This document shows, in pieces, positions 42,629-51,335 of a DNA stretch of 64,000 bases. The stretch comes from Solirubrobacter soli DSM 22325. Lineage in GTDB: Bacteria > Actinomycetota > Thermoleophilia > Solirubrobacterales > Solirubrobacteraceae. The stretch spans positions 200,144 to 264,143 of the forward strand of contig NZ_KE384073.1 in NCBI RefSeq assembly GCF_000423665.1. Direction: 5' to 3'. The translations under genes were made by a program, and so were the position numbers. The notes below the pieces were generated by a model. The model did no database searches. It was not told the DNA's origin and was given only the letters and a program-made list of their open reading frames with translations. How positions within the stretch are numbered: position 1 is the first letter of the stretch; every line of letters begins with the position of its first letter.

Positions 42629-44014
42629 ATAGGTGACGGTTCCGCGCTTGAGGGCGAGCGTCAGCTTGCCGGCGGACGAGGCGTTGACGCGCAGGGCGAG
42701 CTTTCCGTCGCGGCCGAGCCGCAGCGTCTTGGCGAGGACGCGCACCGTCAGGCGGGTGGACTGCGGCTTGACCGACGGACGCTGGGTCGCGTTCGGTCCA
42801 CCGCCGGGCGGAACGCCCTGGCCGCCGCCGCCGGGCGGCGGTGCGGTGCCGGTGTCACACGCGATCACGGAGTCCTGCGCGCCGGCGATCACCGTGTCGT
42901 CGCTCGCGACGCAGTCGAGCACGTTGGCGCCGGCGCCTCCGTCGAGCGTGTCGGCGCCGCCGAGACCGCGCAGGGTGTCGTCGCCCGCGCCGCCGCGCAG
43001 GACGTTGGCGCCGTCGTCCCCGACCAGCGTGTCGTTGCCGGCGCCGCCGTAGCCGCCTTCGATGCCGACCGCGGAGTCGCCCTCTCCGGGCTCGCCCTGC
43101 GGCGCGGCGCGGCGCAGGTCGACGTCGACGCCGAGCACGCGGTCGCTGTAGTCGAGGATGTCGAAGCCGGGACCGCCGTCGATCTGATCCGCCTTGTCGC
43201 CGCCGTCGAGCCGGTCGTCGCCCGGACCGCCGTCCAGGTGGTCGGCGCCGCCGGCGCCGCCGAACGTGGAGTCGCCGTACACGCGGTCGTCGCCGGCGCC
43301 GCCGGTGAGCGTGTCGCTTCCCGCCTCGCCGACGAGCGTGTCGTCGCCGCCGTTGCCGGTGATGACGTCGTCGGCGCCGCCGCCCGTGAGGAAGTTCGGC
43401 CCGTCGTCGCCGGTCAATGTGCCGCTCGCGGTCGCGTCCTCGATCCCGGTCAGCACGTCGTGCTCGCCCGCCTGACCGCCCGTGCCCGCGTTCAGATCGA
43501 CGGTCACCGGGCCGGTCGCGGACGAGTAGGTGGTCAGATCCTCGCCGGTGCCGCCGTCGATCGCGTCGTCGCCGGCTCCGCCGTCGAGCCGGTCGTTGCC
43601 GCCGCCGCCGGTCAGCGTGTCGACGCCGGCGCCGCCGAAGAACGCGTCCGGGCCCGCTCCGCCGTCGAGGTGGTCGGAGCCGGCCTCGCCGAAGACCATC
43701 CAGCCGCCCGCGGGCGCTGCGGTGAAGGTGTCATCGCCGCCGCCGAGGAACGCCGTGGCGCGCGCGGCGGTCTGGGCGCAGCGGACCTCGTTGGCGGTCG
43801 ACTGCGTGCAGCCGGCCCCGGCGGTCAGCGGGCTGGCGGAGTCGCTGATCACCCAGGTCTGCGCGTCGAGCGCGACCGTGACGGCGTTGGTCTCGGCGCC
43901 GGCGTCGCGCAGCGTGATCGCGCCGGTCCCGTCGCTGGACACGGTCGCGGCGGCAGCAGTCGCGGGCATCGCGAGCGCGACGGCTGCGGCGACCAGGCTC
44001 AGGCGGTTCAACAT
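42476..44014 (-). CDS. Secreted RTX-type calcium-binding repeat protein
   Basis: 512 residues from ATG 44014 with a signal peptide (MLNRLSLVAAAVALAMPATA). An N-terminal Cys-containing segment (GCTQSTANEVRCAQ) precedes some fifteen RTX-like nonapeptide turns of the GGAGDDxxxGG type (GGAGPDAFFGG, GGNGGDDTLVGE-like). After an irregular linker (DTGTAPPPGGGG), the last 90 residues are a basic beta-rich domain (LTVRVLAKTLRLG, LKRGTVTYLHTS). It should fold on binding Ca outside the cell. No catalytic domain seen. Its 3' end overlaps the HTTM gene. Confidence 0.88.
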   Translation of the reverse strand: MLNRLSLVAAAVALAMPATAAAATVSSDGTGAITLRDAGAETNAVTVALDAQTWVISDSASPLTAGAGCTQSTANEVRCAQTAARATAFLGGGDDTFTAAPAGGWMVFGEAGSDHLDGGAGPDAFFGGAGVDTLTGGGGNDRLDGGAGDDAIDGGTGEDLTTYSSATGPVTVDLNAGTGGQAGEHDVLTGIEDATASGTLTGDDGPNFLTGGGADDVITGNGGDDTLVGEAGSDTLTGGAGDDRVYGDSTFGGAGGADHLDGGPGDDRLDGGDKADQIDGGPGFDILDYSDRVLGVDVDLRRAAPQGEPGEGDSAVGIEGGYGGAGNDTLVGDDGANVLRGGAGDDTLRGLGGADTLDGGAGANVLDCVASDDTVIAGAQDSVIACDTGTAPPPGGGGQGVPPGGGPNATQRPSVKPQSTRLTVRVLAKTLRLGRDGKLALRVNASSAGKLTLALKRGTVTYLHTSVAVKRGTSTLHLKLSASMTRKLRKQAKQTLELSLGTLRVKVVVKRA

Positions 44015-44109
44015 CAGGGCAATTCAATGCCGTTCTCGGCCCGAACTCGTAAACGACATGTGTCTCGACTCGCTAGGTATGTGCCGACGCGAATTACACT
44101 CGCGGCCAG

Positions 44110-44436
44110 ATGAAGATCGACCAGACGGCTGGGCAACTCGACATGCTCCTCCTGGCCGCACTGGCGCAGGGGCCGGCACACGGCTACGGTGTCATCGCGC
44201 GGTTGCGCGATGACAGCGGCGGGATCTTCGCAATGCCGGAGGGCACGATCTATCCCGCGCTGCACAGGTTGGAGGCCTCCGGGTTCGTCAGCTCCTCCGA
44301 CGAGTTCGTCGGTCGCAAGCGCCGCCGGACCTACCGGTTGACGGACGCCGGCGTCGAGCGCTTGGACACACGGCGCGCCGAATGGACGGCGTTCAGCACG
44401 TTGGTCTCCCGAATGATCGGGGTGCAGCCGGCGTGA
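44110..44436 (+). CDS. PadR-family transcriptional regulator
   Basis: 108 residues from ATG 44110. The PadR winged helix is complete: LDMLLLAALAQGPAHGYGVIARL, the recognition region MPEGTIYPALHRLEASGFV and the wing RRRTYRLTDAG. It is short, so a small coiled C-terminus only. It overlaps the next gene as GTGA, and the pair with a membrane protein is a frequent PadR arrangement. It is divergent from the RTX gene across 95 bp, and may repress the ABC exporter genes that converge on this pair. Confidence 0.9.
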   Translation: MKIDQTAGQLDMLLLAALAQGPAHGYGVIARLRDDSGGIFAMPEGTIYPALHRLEASGFVSSSDEFVGRKRRRTYRLTDAGVERLDTRRAEWTAFSTLVSRMIGVQPA

Positions 44437-45218
44437 GAGTGCTCGTCGACGACCCGATCGAGGCCTATCTCGACCGGCTGCTCGTCGCGCTGACCGGGTC
44501 CCCGCGAGACGTCCGCCGTACCCTGGCCGAGGCCGAGTTGCATCTCCACGAGTCCGCGGAGGAGCTCGAGGCGTCCGGCCTGTCATGGGAAGAGGCACGG
44601 GCCGAAGCGGTACGGAGGATGGGTCCGGCCGAGGTCGCCGCCGGTCCGGAGCGTGTGACGCTCTCCCTGACGCCGGCGCTGCGCCGTCGCGTCGCGCTCT
44701 CGCTGCTGCTGATCGGCGGCGTCGGTGGCGTGGCGATCGGGCTCGCCGGGGTCCTCGGGCTGGTCGTACGGGCGGTGTGGGGGCCGGCGGCGATCGCCAA
44801 CGCGTTCCCGGCCGACTCCTACTCGGCCGCCGACTGCGACAACTGGCAGGCCGCGAACCCGAAGGCGCACGACTGCCTGGAGGTCATGACCGCGCTGCAC
44901 GCGTCGCACTACCTCATGGACACGCTGGCCTGCGGGGTCATCGGCGTGCTGGTCCTGCTGCTCTACCGCCGGCTCCAGCGCCGCTGGTGGTTGCCCGGGA
45001 GGATCGGCGAGCTGTTCGATGTCGAGTTGCTGATCGGCGCGGCAGCGGCGGGAGTCGTGGCGGCGATCTTTCTCTTCCGCGGGGTCCACACCGCGCTGAT
45101 CACGCATGACAACGGCGTCGGGCAGCCGTTCTGCCTCGCGGCCGCGTCCTCACTGGCCTTCCTGTACTTCGTGCTGAGCGCGCGCCGCCATGGGGTCCGC
45201 GCGCACTTCTCTACTTGA
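44433..45218 (+). CDS. Membrane protein with PadR-associated N-terminal domain
   Basis: 261 residues from GTG 44433, coupled to padR by GTGA. The N-terminal 75 residues (YLDRLLVALTGSPRDVRRTLAEAELHLHESAEEL ... WEEARAEAVRRMG) match the permease-prefix/DUF1700-like domain found beside PadR regulators. Four or so hydrophobic spans follow (LLLIGGVGGVAIGLAGVLGLVV; LACGVIGVLVLLLY; LLIGAAAAGVVAAIFLF; a last span near LAFLYFVLS). Two Cys in an extracytoplasmic loop may pair. Role unknown, probably membrane stress or sensing. Confidence 0.78.
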   Translation: MRVLVDDPIEAYLDRLLVALTGSPRDVRRTLAEAELHLHESAEELEASGLSWEEARAEAVRRMGPAEVAAGPERVTLSLTPALRRRVALSLLLIGGVGGVAIGLAGVLGLVVRAVWGPAAIANAFPADSYSAADCDNWQAANPKAHDCLEVMTALHASHYLMDTLACGVIGVLVLLLYRRLQRRWWLPGRIGELFDVELLIGAAAAGVVAAIFLFRGVHTALITHDNGVGQPFCLAAASSLAFLYFVLSARRHGVRAHFST

Positions 45219-46551
45219 TCAGGTTGACCAGCCCGTCGAGCTGCCAGAGCGGGTTCGGTGCGTCACCGGTCTCGGTGCGGACCTGGAAGAACCCGTTGAC
45301 CTGCTGCGGCCCGTCGCCGTCCGCCACGTAGCGCCCGTCCGGTGTGACATCGAGCTGGTAGATCGCCGAGCCGGTCGCGGTCGAACCCGGCAGGTGCCAG
45401 GTGACGACGCAGCGCCAGTCGTTGCCCGCTCCCACGTCGTCGACGCGTGAGCCGCCCTTGTCGCACGACGCGCCGGCGCGCAGCTGCGCCTCGGTGACGG
45501 CGGGGCGATGCAGCTCGTCCGTCTGGAGGCGGTAGAGATGGGCGAACGCCGTCGCGAGCGACCGCTGGAGCTTCGCCTGCTCGATCCCCGAAGCCGAGGC
45601 CGAGGTGGCGACGGCGATGACCCCGACACTGGCGGCGAACAGCGCCCCTAGAGGCAGCACGGCCTGAACCAGGACACGCCGAGGAGAGCCGTCGTACGCC
45701 AGGTCGGTGAAGTCGCGGCGCATGAACAGGCGGTACGCCAGCGCCGTGGCGGCCGCCGCCCACGCGAGGCTGACGAGGATGCCGACGAGGAGCGGGCCGG
45801 TCTGCGCCGGGTCGGTGAACAGCCCGCGCCAGCCGATGAAGCCGTAGCTCGGCAGCGCGACCCGAACCACCGCGGGCAGGGGAAGCAGCTGCGCGATCCC
45901 GAGCGCCAACGCGAGCAGCGCCGGGATCGCCAACCCCATCGGGGAGCGGCCGAGCGCCACCGAGCCGAGCAGCCCGATCGACGCGAACGCCAGCGTCGGC
46001 GCCAGCACGGCCGCCCAGGCGAGCAGGACCGTGCCGGCAGGGTCGAACAGATGCCCGTCGAGACCGACCAGCGGCCGGTTGCCGACCGCGGCGAGGCCGC
46101 CGGCGATGCCGGAGACGGCCAGGCCGAGCGCCAGCAGCACGATCACGGTGAGGCTCGCCAGCGCCTTGGCGGCGAAGATCCGCCGCGGCGACCGCACCGC
46201 GACGAGCAGATGGCGCCACGTGCCCAGCCGGTCCTCCGACGCGAACACGTCGCCGGCGACCAGCGACGTCAGCAGCGGCAGCACCCAGCTGCAGGAGAAG
46301 GTCAGGATCACCAGCGCTCCGGCCCACCCGGTCTGTCCCATCCAGCGGCCGAAGACCGTGTCCGACGGCAGCGAGCTCTGCCGGCTGACGACGGCCACGA
46401 ACACCGCCGGGCCGAGGCAGCACGCCAACAGCAGCAGCCGGATCGGCCACTGCGCCAGGAGCTTGACCAGCTCGAAGCGGTAGCCGCGCCACACGGGTGT
46501 CGGTGGGGCGGCGGTCCGTGGCTGCGTCGTGACGGCAGCGGCGGTGCTCAT
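45211..46551 (-). CDS. ABC-2 type permease with appended extracytoplasmic domain
   Basis: 446 residues; ATG 46551 overlaps the ATPase stop as ATGA. Six membrane spans typical of ABC-2 exporters occupy residues about 35-330, with the cytoplasmic coupling region SEDRLGTWRHLLVAVRSPRR. After the last span (GALFAASVGVIAVAT) comes a 130-residue hydrophilic domain with a Cys pair (AGASCDKGG, DWRCVVTWHL) and LDVTPDGRYVADGDGP. This domain is unusual for the family and would face outside. It overlaps the convergent membrane protein by 8 bp. Confidence 0.85.
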   Translation of the reverse strand: MSTAAAVTTQPRTAAPPTPVWRGYRFELVKLLAQWPIRLLLLACCLGPAVFVAVVSRQSSLPSDTVFGRWMGQTGWAGALVILTFSCSWVLPLLTSLVAGDVFASEDRLGTWRHLLVAVRSPRRIFAAKALASLTVIVLLALGLAVSGIAGGLAAVGNRPLVGLDGHLFDPAGTVLLAWAAVLAPTLAFASIGLLGSVALGRSPMGLAIPALLALALGIAQLLPLPAVVRVALPSYGFIGWRGLFTDPAQTGPLLVGILVSLAWAAAATALAYRLFMRRDFTDLAYDGSPRRVLVQAVLPLGALFAASVGVIAVATSASASGIEQAKLQRSLATAFAHLYRLQTDELHRPAVTEAQLRAGASCDKGGSRVDDVGAGNDWRCVVTWHLPGSTATGSAIYQLDVTPDGRYVADGDGPQQVNGFFQVRTETGDAPNPLWQLDGLVNLIK

Positions 46552-47432
46552 TCCTTCTCCTTTGCGGTCAGGGCCAGGAAGGCCGCCTCGAGTGGCGCCA
46601 CGACCGGCGCCAATTCACGCACGCCGACGCCCGCACCGACGAGCCGCGCGACGAGCTCGTCCAGAGCCGGGATCGCGGTTCGCACCACGTCGTCTCCGAC
46701 CAGGCGCACCCCCGGCGTCTCGGCCGCGATCCGCCGGGCCGCGGCGGGATCGGAGGTGCGCAGCCGGTAGTCCAGTTCGCCGGTGTCGGCGGCGAGCTCG
46801 CTGAGCGGGCCCGTGAAGACCACCTTGCCGGTGGCGAGCAGCGTGACCCGGCTGCACAGCGCCGCGAGGTCGTCCATCCGGTGGCTGGACAGGACGACGG
46901 CGGTGCCGTTCGCCGCCAGCCGGGTGAGCACGCCGTGCACGTGCCGCGTGCCGATGGGGTCCAGGCCGTTCGCCGGCTCGTCGAGCACCAGGAGCCGAGG
47001 CCGCGTCAGCAACGCGGCGGCCAGCCCGAGACGCTGGCGCATGCCGAGCGAGAAGCCGCGGACGCGGTCGTCCGCGACGTCGGTGAGCCCGACCTGGTCG
47101 AGCACGTCGTCGATGCCGTCGGCGCCGTCGCCGCGCAGCTGCGCGAGCGCGACGAGGTTCTGCCGCGCGCTGAGCGCGGGATACAGGCCTGGCCCGTCCA
47201 CGAAGCCCGCGACCCCGGCGGGCGTCTCGCGGACGGGGCTACCGAGGATCTCGAGGATCCCGCTGTCGGCATGGGCCAGCCCGAGGAGCAGACCGAGAAG
47301 CGTCGTCTTGCCGGCGCCGTTCGGTCCGACCAGGCCATGCACCTCGCCCTGCGCGACGGTGAGGTCGACGCCATCGAGGGCGACGACCTCACCGAAGCAC
47401 TTGCTCAGGCCCTGAGCACGAACTGCCTGCAC
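46548..47432 (-). CDS. ABC transporter ATPase (ABC-2 exporter type)
   Basis: 294 residues. Walker A GPNGAGKTT, a signature region FSLGMRQRLGLAAAL, Walker B LLVLDEPANGLDP and the switch His in SSHRMDDL are all present. The C-terminal 80 residues are the usual accessory domain of drug or lipid exporters. With the overlapping permease it forms a minimal exporter, probably two ATPases plus two permeases. Eight bases separate it from the upstream phosphoesterase gene, so the four minus-strand genes may be one transcript. Confidence 0.92.
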   Translation of the reverse strand: MQAVRAQGLSKCFGEVVALDGVDLTVAQGEVHGLVGPNGAGKTTLLGLLLGLAHADSGILEILGSPVRETPAGVAGFVDGPGLYPALSARQNLVALAQLRGDGADGIDDVLDQVGLTDVADDRVRGFSLGMRQRLGLAAALLTRPRLLVLDEPANGLDPIGTRHVHGVLTRLAANGTAVVLSSHRMDDLAALCSRVTLLATGKVVFTGPLSELAADTGELDYRLRTSDPAAARRIAAETPGVRLVGDDVVRTAIPALDELVARLVGAGVGVRELAPVVAPLEAAFLALTAKEKE

Positions 47433-47440
47433 GTCAGCGG

Positions 47441-50275
47441 TCAGTTGGAGTCCGGGCTCGGGATGTAGGCGCCCGGGACGTCCTCCGGGGCGTAGATCGT
47501 CGAGTCACCCGGGTACGGCACCTTCCAGTCGTGGGTGACGTACCACGTGTACCGGTTCATCTGCTCCGGGTTCGCGTAGTCAGGGGTCGCGCCGTTGCCG
47601 GTCGTGCGCTGCTTGGCGATCCAGCCCTGCCACAGCGCGGCCGTGGCCGCCTGGCTCGTCGGCACGGCGGTGGCCGTCGGCGTCGGCGTCGCCGTCGGCG
47701 TCTGGCCCATCGTGTCCAGGCCGCAGGCCGGTGCCGTGGCGATGTTCTCGGTCAGCGGAACCTGGTTCTGGACCGCCGTGAACGGCGTGAAGTCCGGGTC
47801 GTCGGTGAACGCGCCGTACATCGGCGTCGCCGCGGCGACCTTCTGGTTCAGCGGCTGGGCGCCGAGGATCTGCTCGATCGTGCGCACCATCGTGATCTGC
47901 GAGTAGTACGTGCTGTCGGTCTTGCCGTGCTGCGCCCACGGGCTGATGATCTGGATCGGCGCGCGGTGGCCGTCGACGTGATCGGCGCCGTCCTGGCTGT
48001 CGTCCTCCGCCACGAAGATCACGGAGTCCTTCCAGTACTTGCTGTGCGAGATCGTGTCGACGACGCGGCCCACGGCGAGGTCACCGTCGGCCACGCCGGC
48101 CTCGGGGGTGATCGGACCGCCCGTGTGGTCCGAGGAGAACCACATCATGTTGAAGTTGGCGGGACCGTTCTTGAGGAAGTCCTGCTTCCAGATCTGGTAG
48201 CGGTAGATGTCCGGGACCGAGAGGTCGTACGGCGGGCTCGTCGGGTTCGTGATCGCGTTCAGCGACGGGATCGTCGAGCCGTAGTTGCCCTTCAAGTTCG
48301 CGGGCGTCAGCAGCGCCGGGTCACCGCCCGCCTGGACGGCCGTGGCCGCGCAGTAGTACTGCTGCCAGCTGCCGCCGGAGGGCTTGCCCTCGGTGTAGAT
48401 GAACTCGCCGAAGTTGCGCGCGGTGTTGTTGTTGGCGTCCTGGATCGCCGTCCACAGGAAACCCGAGCGCTGGTGGCCGAGGACGTCCTCCTCGGTGTCA
48501 TAGCTGCGCTGATACTCGCCCGCGGAGGACTCGGTGTACTCCGGGTTGTCGCCCTGCATCAGCCAGTTGTGGCCCTCGGCGGAGTTCGTCCCGATGTCAT
48601 ACGTGTTGTCATAGAGGCCGAACTGCTTGGCCAGCGCGTGCTGGTTCGGCGTCTGCTTGGCGCCGAACTGCGCCAGAGTGGCGTCGCCGTTGCCCTCGGT
48701 CATGTCGCCGTAGACCTGGTCGTACGTGCGGTTCTCCTTGACGATCAGGAAGACGTGCTTGATCGTCGACGGGTCGCCGATGCGCGTCGGGACGGCCACC
48801 GGCGGGACCTTCTTGCCCTTGGCCTGCGTGACGTCGTTGGCGCCCCAGCCGTTCTGCGCGAAGACCGTGTCGGTGTACAGGCCCGAGATGTCCTTGTCGC
48901 GCGGCAGCGTGAACCGGGTCAGCGACGCGGTCGTGCTGTGCGTGCCGTGGCCCGTCGCCGGCGTGGTGCCCTGGCCCTTGTTGAACGTGAGGTTCGGGCC
49001 GCGCGCGTCGATGCCACGGGTGTTGGTGACGAAGATCTGACGCCCGACGGTCGCGATGTCCTCCGGGTAGTAGTCCGTCGGCAGCAGGCCGAGGTAGCTC
49101 ACCGGCTCCTGCGGCTTGCCCGCGTACGTGTACACCGCCACGGCGTTCGCGCGGCCGAGCGTCACGAGCAGGTGGTTGTTCGGGCCCATCGTGATTCCGG
49201 TGGGCTGGTAGCCGATGTCCGACGACGGCCACGGCTTGGTCTCGATCGTCTGGACGACCTTGTCGTTCTTGGTGTTGATCACCGAGACGGTGTCGCTGTT
49301 GGTGTTGGCGACGAACAGCGCGTCCGGGCTCGTCTTGTTCGGCTTGTTCTTCTTCGGCGCGCCGGGCTGGACGAACATCGCCGTCGGATGCAGGCCGACC
49401 GCGATCGAGCCGACCGGCGCCGTCGGGTCGGTGGTGTCGATCACGCTGACCGACCCGGTCGTCGACGTGCCGTAGTACCCGTCCGCCGGCACCGCGGTGC
49501 CATAGGAGTCCATCGTCGTCTCGCCGGGGCGCGGCTTGCGGCCGCCCTCGTTGGTGACATAGAGCTTGTCGCCCACGAACTTCAGCTCACGCGGGGCGAT
49601 GCCGACGTTCCACGTGTGCAGGACCGCGCCACTGTCCGGGTCCATCTGGACGACCGTGTTCTGCCCGTTGATCGCGACGTACACCGTGTAGGCGTCGGGC
49701 GAGTACACGATCTGCCCGACCAGCGCGGAGTGACCGCTGACCTTCGGGATCGCGAACGTGGTCGGCGCCCCGAGCGTGCCGTCGGCCTTGACCGGGAACC
49801 GGCTCACCGAGTCCTGCTGCGGCAGCCACAGCGTCCGGCCGTCCGGCGAGTAGGTCGGACCGACCTGGCCGACGCTGTTGCCCGTGAGCTTCTGGCTGAC
49901 GCCGGTCGCCGTGCCCGCCGACCAGATCTGCTTGTAGCTGGTCAGGTCGAAGATCTGCAGAGCCACCGACCGGTCGGTGCTGGTGGCCGCGAGATAGCGT
50001 CCGTCCGGGCTCGTCGTGGAGCCCATGAACTTGCCGGTCTGCGTGACCAGCCGGTCGCCGAGCGGCTTGATGATCTGGTCGTCGGAGACCTGGATCCCGT
50101 TCGAGTACTCCGTGCCGACCTTGTTCTGCCCGAACACCTGAGTCGTCGCGTACGCCGCACCCGCGCCCACGAGCGCGACCGCCGCGGCGCCGGCCGCGAC
50201 GGCGCGCCGTCGGCCTTTTACGCGCGAGGCCGTTCGTCGCTGCCGCGTGACCTGTAAATCGGATTCGTTCAGCAT
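47441..50275 (-). CDS. Exported YVTN beta-propeller fused to phosphoesterase (alkaline phosphatase superfamily)
   Basis: About 944 residues. CAGGGGGTAACG upstream fixes ATG 50275. A twin-basic N-terminus and hydrophobic segment (RRRAVAAGAAAVALVGAGAAYA) suggest export or anchoring. Residues about 40-480 form a propeller with YVTN-type blades (LFVANTNSDTVSVINTKNDKV). The C-terminal half is a PF04185-like phosphoesterase: HVFLIVKENRTYDQVYGDM, SAEGHNWL, FNMMWFSSDHTGG and VIFVAEDDSQDGADHVDGHR carry the expected Asp/His metal ligands. Probable secreted phospholipase C or acid phosphatase. It is upstream of the ABC exporter. Confidence 0.88.
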   Translation of the reverse strand: MLNESDLQVTRQRRTASRVKGRRRAVAAGAAAVALVGAGAAYATTQVFGQNKVGTEYSNGIQVSDDQIIKPLGDRLVTQTGKFMGSTTSPDGRYLAATSTDRSVALQIFDLTSYKQIWSAGTATGVSQKLTGNSVGQVGPTYSPDGRTLWLPQQDSVSRFPVKADGTLGAPTTFAIPKVSGHSALVGQIVYSPDAYTVYVAINGQNTVVQMDPDSGAVLHTWNVGIAPRELKFVGDKLYVTNEGGRKPRPGETTMDSYGTAVPADGYYGTSTTGSVSVIDTTDPTAPVGSIAVGLHPTAMFVQPGAPKKNKPNKTSPDALFVANTNSDTVSVINTKNDKVVQTIETKPWPSSDIGYQPTGITMGPNNHLLVTLGRANAVAVYTYAGKPQEPVSYLGLLPTDYYPEDIATVGRQIFVTNTRGIDARGPNLTFNKGQGTTPATGHGTHSTTASLTRFTLPRDKDISGLYTDTVFAQNGWGANDVTQAKGKKVPPVAVPTRIGDPSTIKHVFLIVKENRTYDQVYGDMTEGNGDATLAQFGAKQTPNQHALAKQFGLYDNTYDIGTNSAEGHNWLMQGDNPEYTESSAGEYQRSYDTEEDVLGHQRSGFLWTAIQDANNNTARNFGEFIYTEGKPSGGSWQQYYCAATAVQAGGDPALLTPANLKGNYGSTIPSLNAITNPTSPPYDLSVPDIYRYQIWKQDFLKNGPANFNMMWFSSDHTGGPITPEAGVADGDLAVGRVVDTISHSKYWKDSVIFVAEDDSQDGADHVDGHRAPIQIISPWAQHGKTDSTYYSQITMVRTIEQILGAQPLNQKVAAATPMYGAFTDDPDFTPFTAVQNQVPLTENIATAPACGLDTMGQTPTATPTPTATAVPTSQAATAALWQGWIAKQRTTGNGATPDYANPEQMNRYTWYVTHDWKVPYPGDSTIYAPEDVPGAYIPSPDSN

Positions 50276-50332
50276 CGTTACCCCCTGAGAAAGAAACTCC
50301 GGCGGCGGCATCGTGCGCTTTGCCTCGGCTGT

Positions 50333-51265
50333 CTAGGTAACGCGCTTGTGAACCGTCCCGGTAAGGGCGTCGTTCCGCTGACCTTGCAGGTCCTCCGCCG
50401 CGCCGGTGAGCGCCTCGAGCGCGGGTCCCGCGAGCGGATGCAGCCCGCCGGGCGGCAACAGCGCGTAGACGTCCCGTTCCGGGGCCGGGCCGTCGATCGG
50501 CCGGAGCACGGCGTGTTCGAAGGCGTCGGCGAGGAGACCCGCGGCGAGGGTCACCGCGAGACCTCGCGTGATGAGCGCCCGGATGGCGAACTGGTCGCGT
50601 GTGATAGAGACGATGCGCGGCTCGAAACCTGCGTCGCGACAGGCGTTCACGATGATGCCGTCGGTGGTGCCGGCGATCCAGTCGTCGTCGGCGAGGTCCG
50701 CCAGGCGGACGGCCGGCCGGTCGGCAAATGGGTGCGTGGGCGGGAGCGCGACGAGGAAGCGTTCCCGCAGCAGGTCATGGCGGGCGAGACCTTCGTGGTC
50801 GGCGGGCGGGAGGGCCGCGTCCTGGAAGCTGACCGCCAGGTGGAGCTCACCAGACCGCACGCGGCCGGGAAGCTCGGCGGCGCCGCCCTCTGCGACCGTG
50901 ACCGACGCGTGCGGGGCGTGGTTGCGGACCCGCTGCAGAGCGGCGGGGACGAGCCCGGCGAGGGCGCTGGGGACGGCGCCGATGCGGAGACGGGTGTCGC
51001 CTGGGCTGAGGATCTCGCTGAGCTGGGACTCGGCGAGCTCGAAGCGTTCCGCGATGGCGTCGGCGTGGGCGAGCAGGGCTTCACCGGCATCGGTGAGACG
51101 CAGACCGCCAGGGCCGCGCTCCAGCAGGCGCCCACCGACCTCGCGCTCGAGCAGCGCGACCTGGTGTGAGACCGACGGTTGCGTGAGCGACAGGGCGCGC
51201 GCCGCGCGCGAGAACGACCGCTCGTGGGCGACTTGACGAAAGGTCAGCACCCGTCTCGGATCCAT
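50333..51265 (-). CDS. LysR-family transcriptional regulator
   Basis: 310 residues from ATG 51265. The winged helix (FRQVAHERSFSRAARALSLTQPSVSHQVALLEREVG) and effector domain (TRLRIGAVPSALAGLVPAAL) are typical. It is divergent from the short-chain dehydrogenase, the most likely target. An inverted repeat ATAGA-N5-TCTAT overlaps its own start codon, consistent with autoregulation. The effector is unknown. Confidence 0.9.
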   Translation of the reverse strand: MDPRRVLTFRQVAHERSFSRAARALSLTQPSVSHQVALLEREVGGRLLERGPGGLRLTDAGEALLAHADAIAERFELAESQLSEILSPGDTRLRIGAVPSALAGLVPAALQRVRNHAPHASVTVAEGGAAELPGRVRSGELHLAVSFQDAALPPADHEGLARHDLLRERFLVALPPTHPFADRPAVRLADLADDDWIAGTTDGIIVNACRDAGFEPRIVSITRDQFAIRALITRGLAVTLAAGLLADAFEHAVLRPIDGPAPERDVYALLPPGGLHPLAGPALEALTGAAEDLQGQRNDALTGTVHKRVT

Positions 51266-51278
51266 AGAAAGAATCTAT
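51264..51278. promoter_or_regulatory. Inverted repeat ATAGA-N5-TCTAT at LysR start
   Basis: Perfect 5-base arms spaced as in LysR T-N11-A boxes, overlapping the lysR start codon and 58 bp before the divergent dehydrogenase start. The AT-rich stretch to 51310 probably contains both promoters. Confidence 0.45.
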
Positions 51279-51335
51279 CGCCTGGCGAAAATCATCATTT
51301 GAAACTTTGGCTTGCCCGGACGAACCTGGATCGTC

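Noticed and set aside
47531..50257. Plus-strand 908-residue frame opposite the phosphoesterase
   Set aside because: Composition of an antisense shadow; the minus frame has a signal segment, YVTN blades and phosphoesterase motifs.
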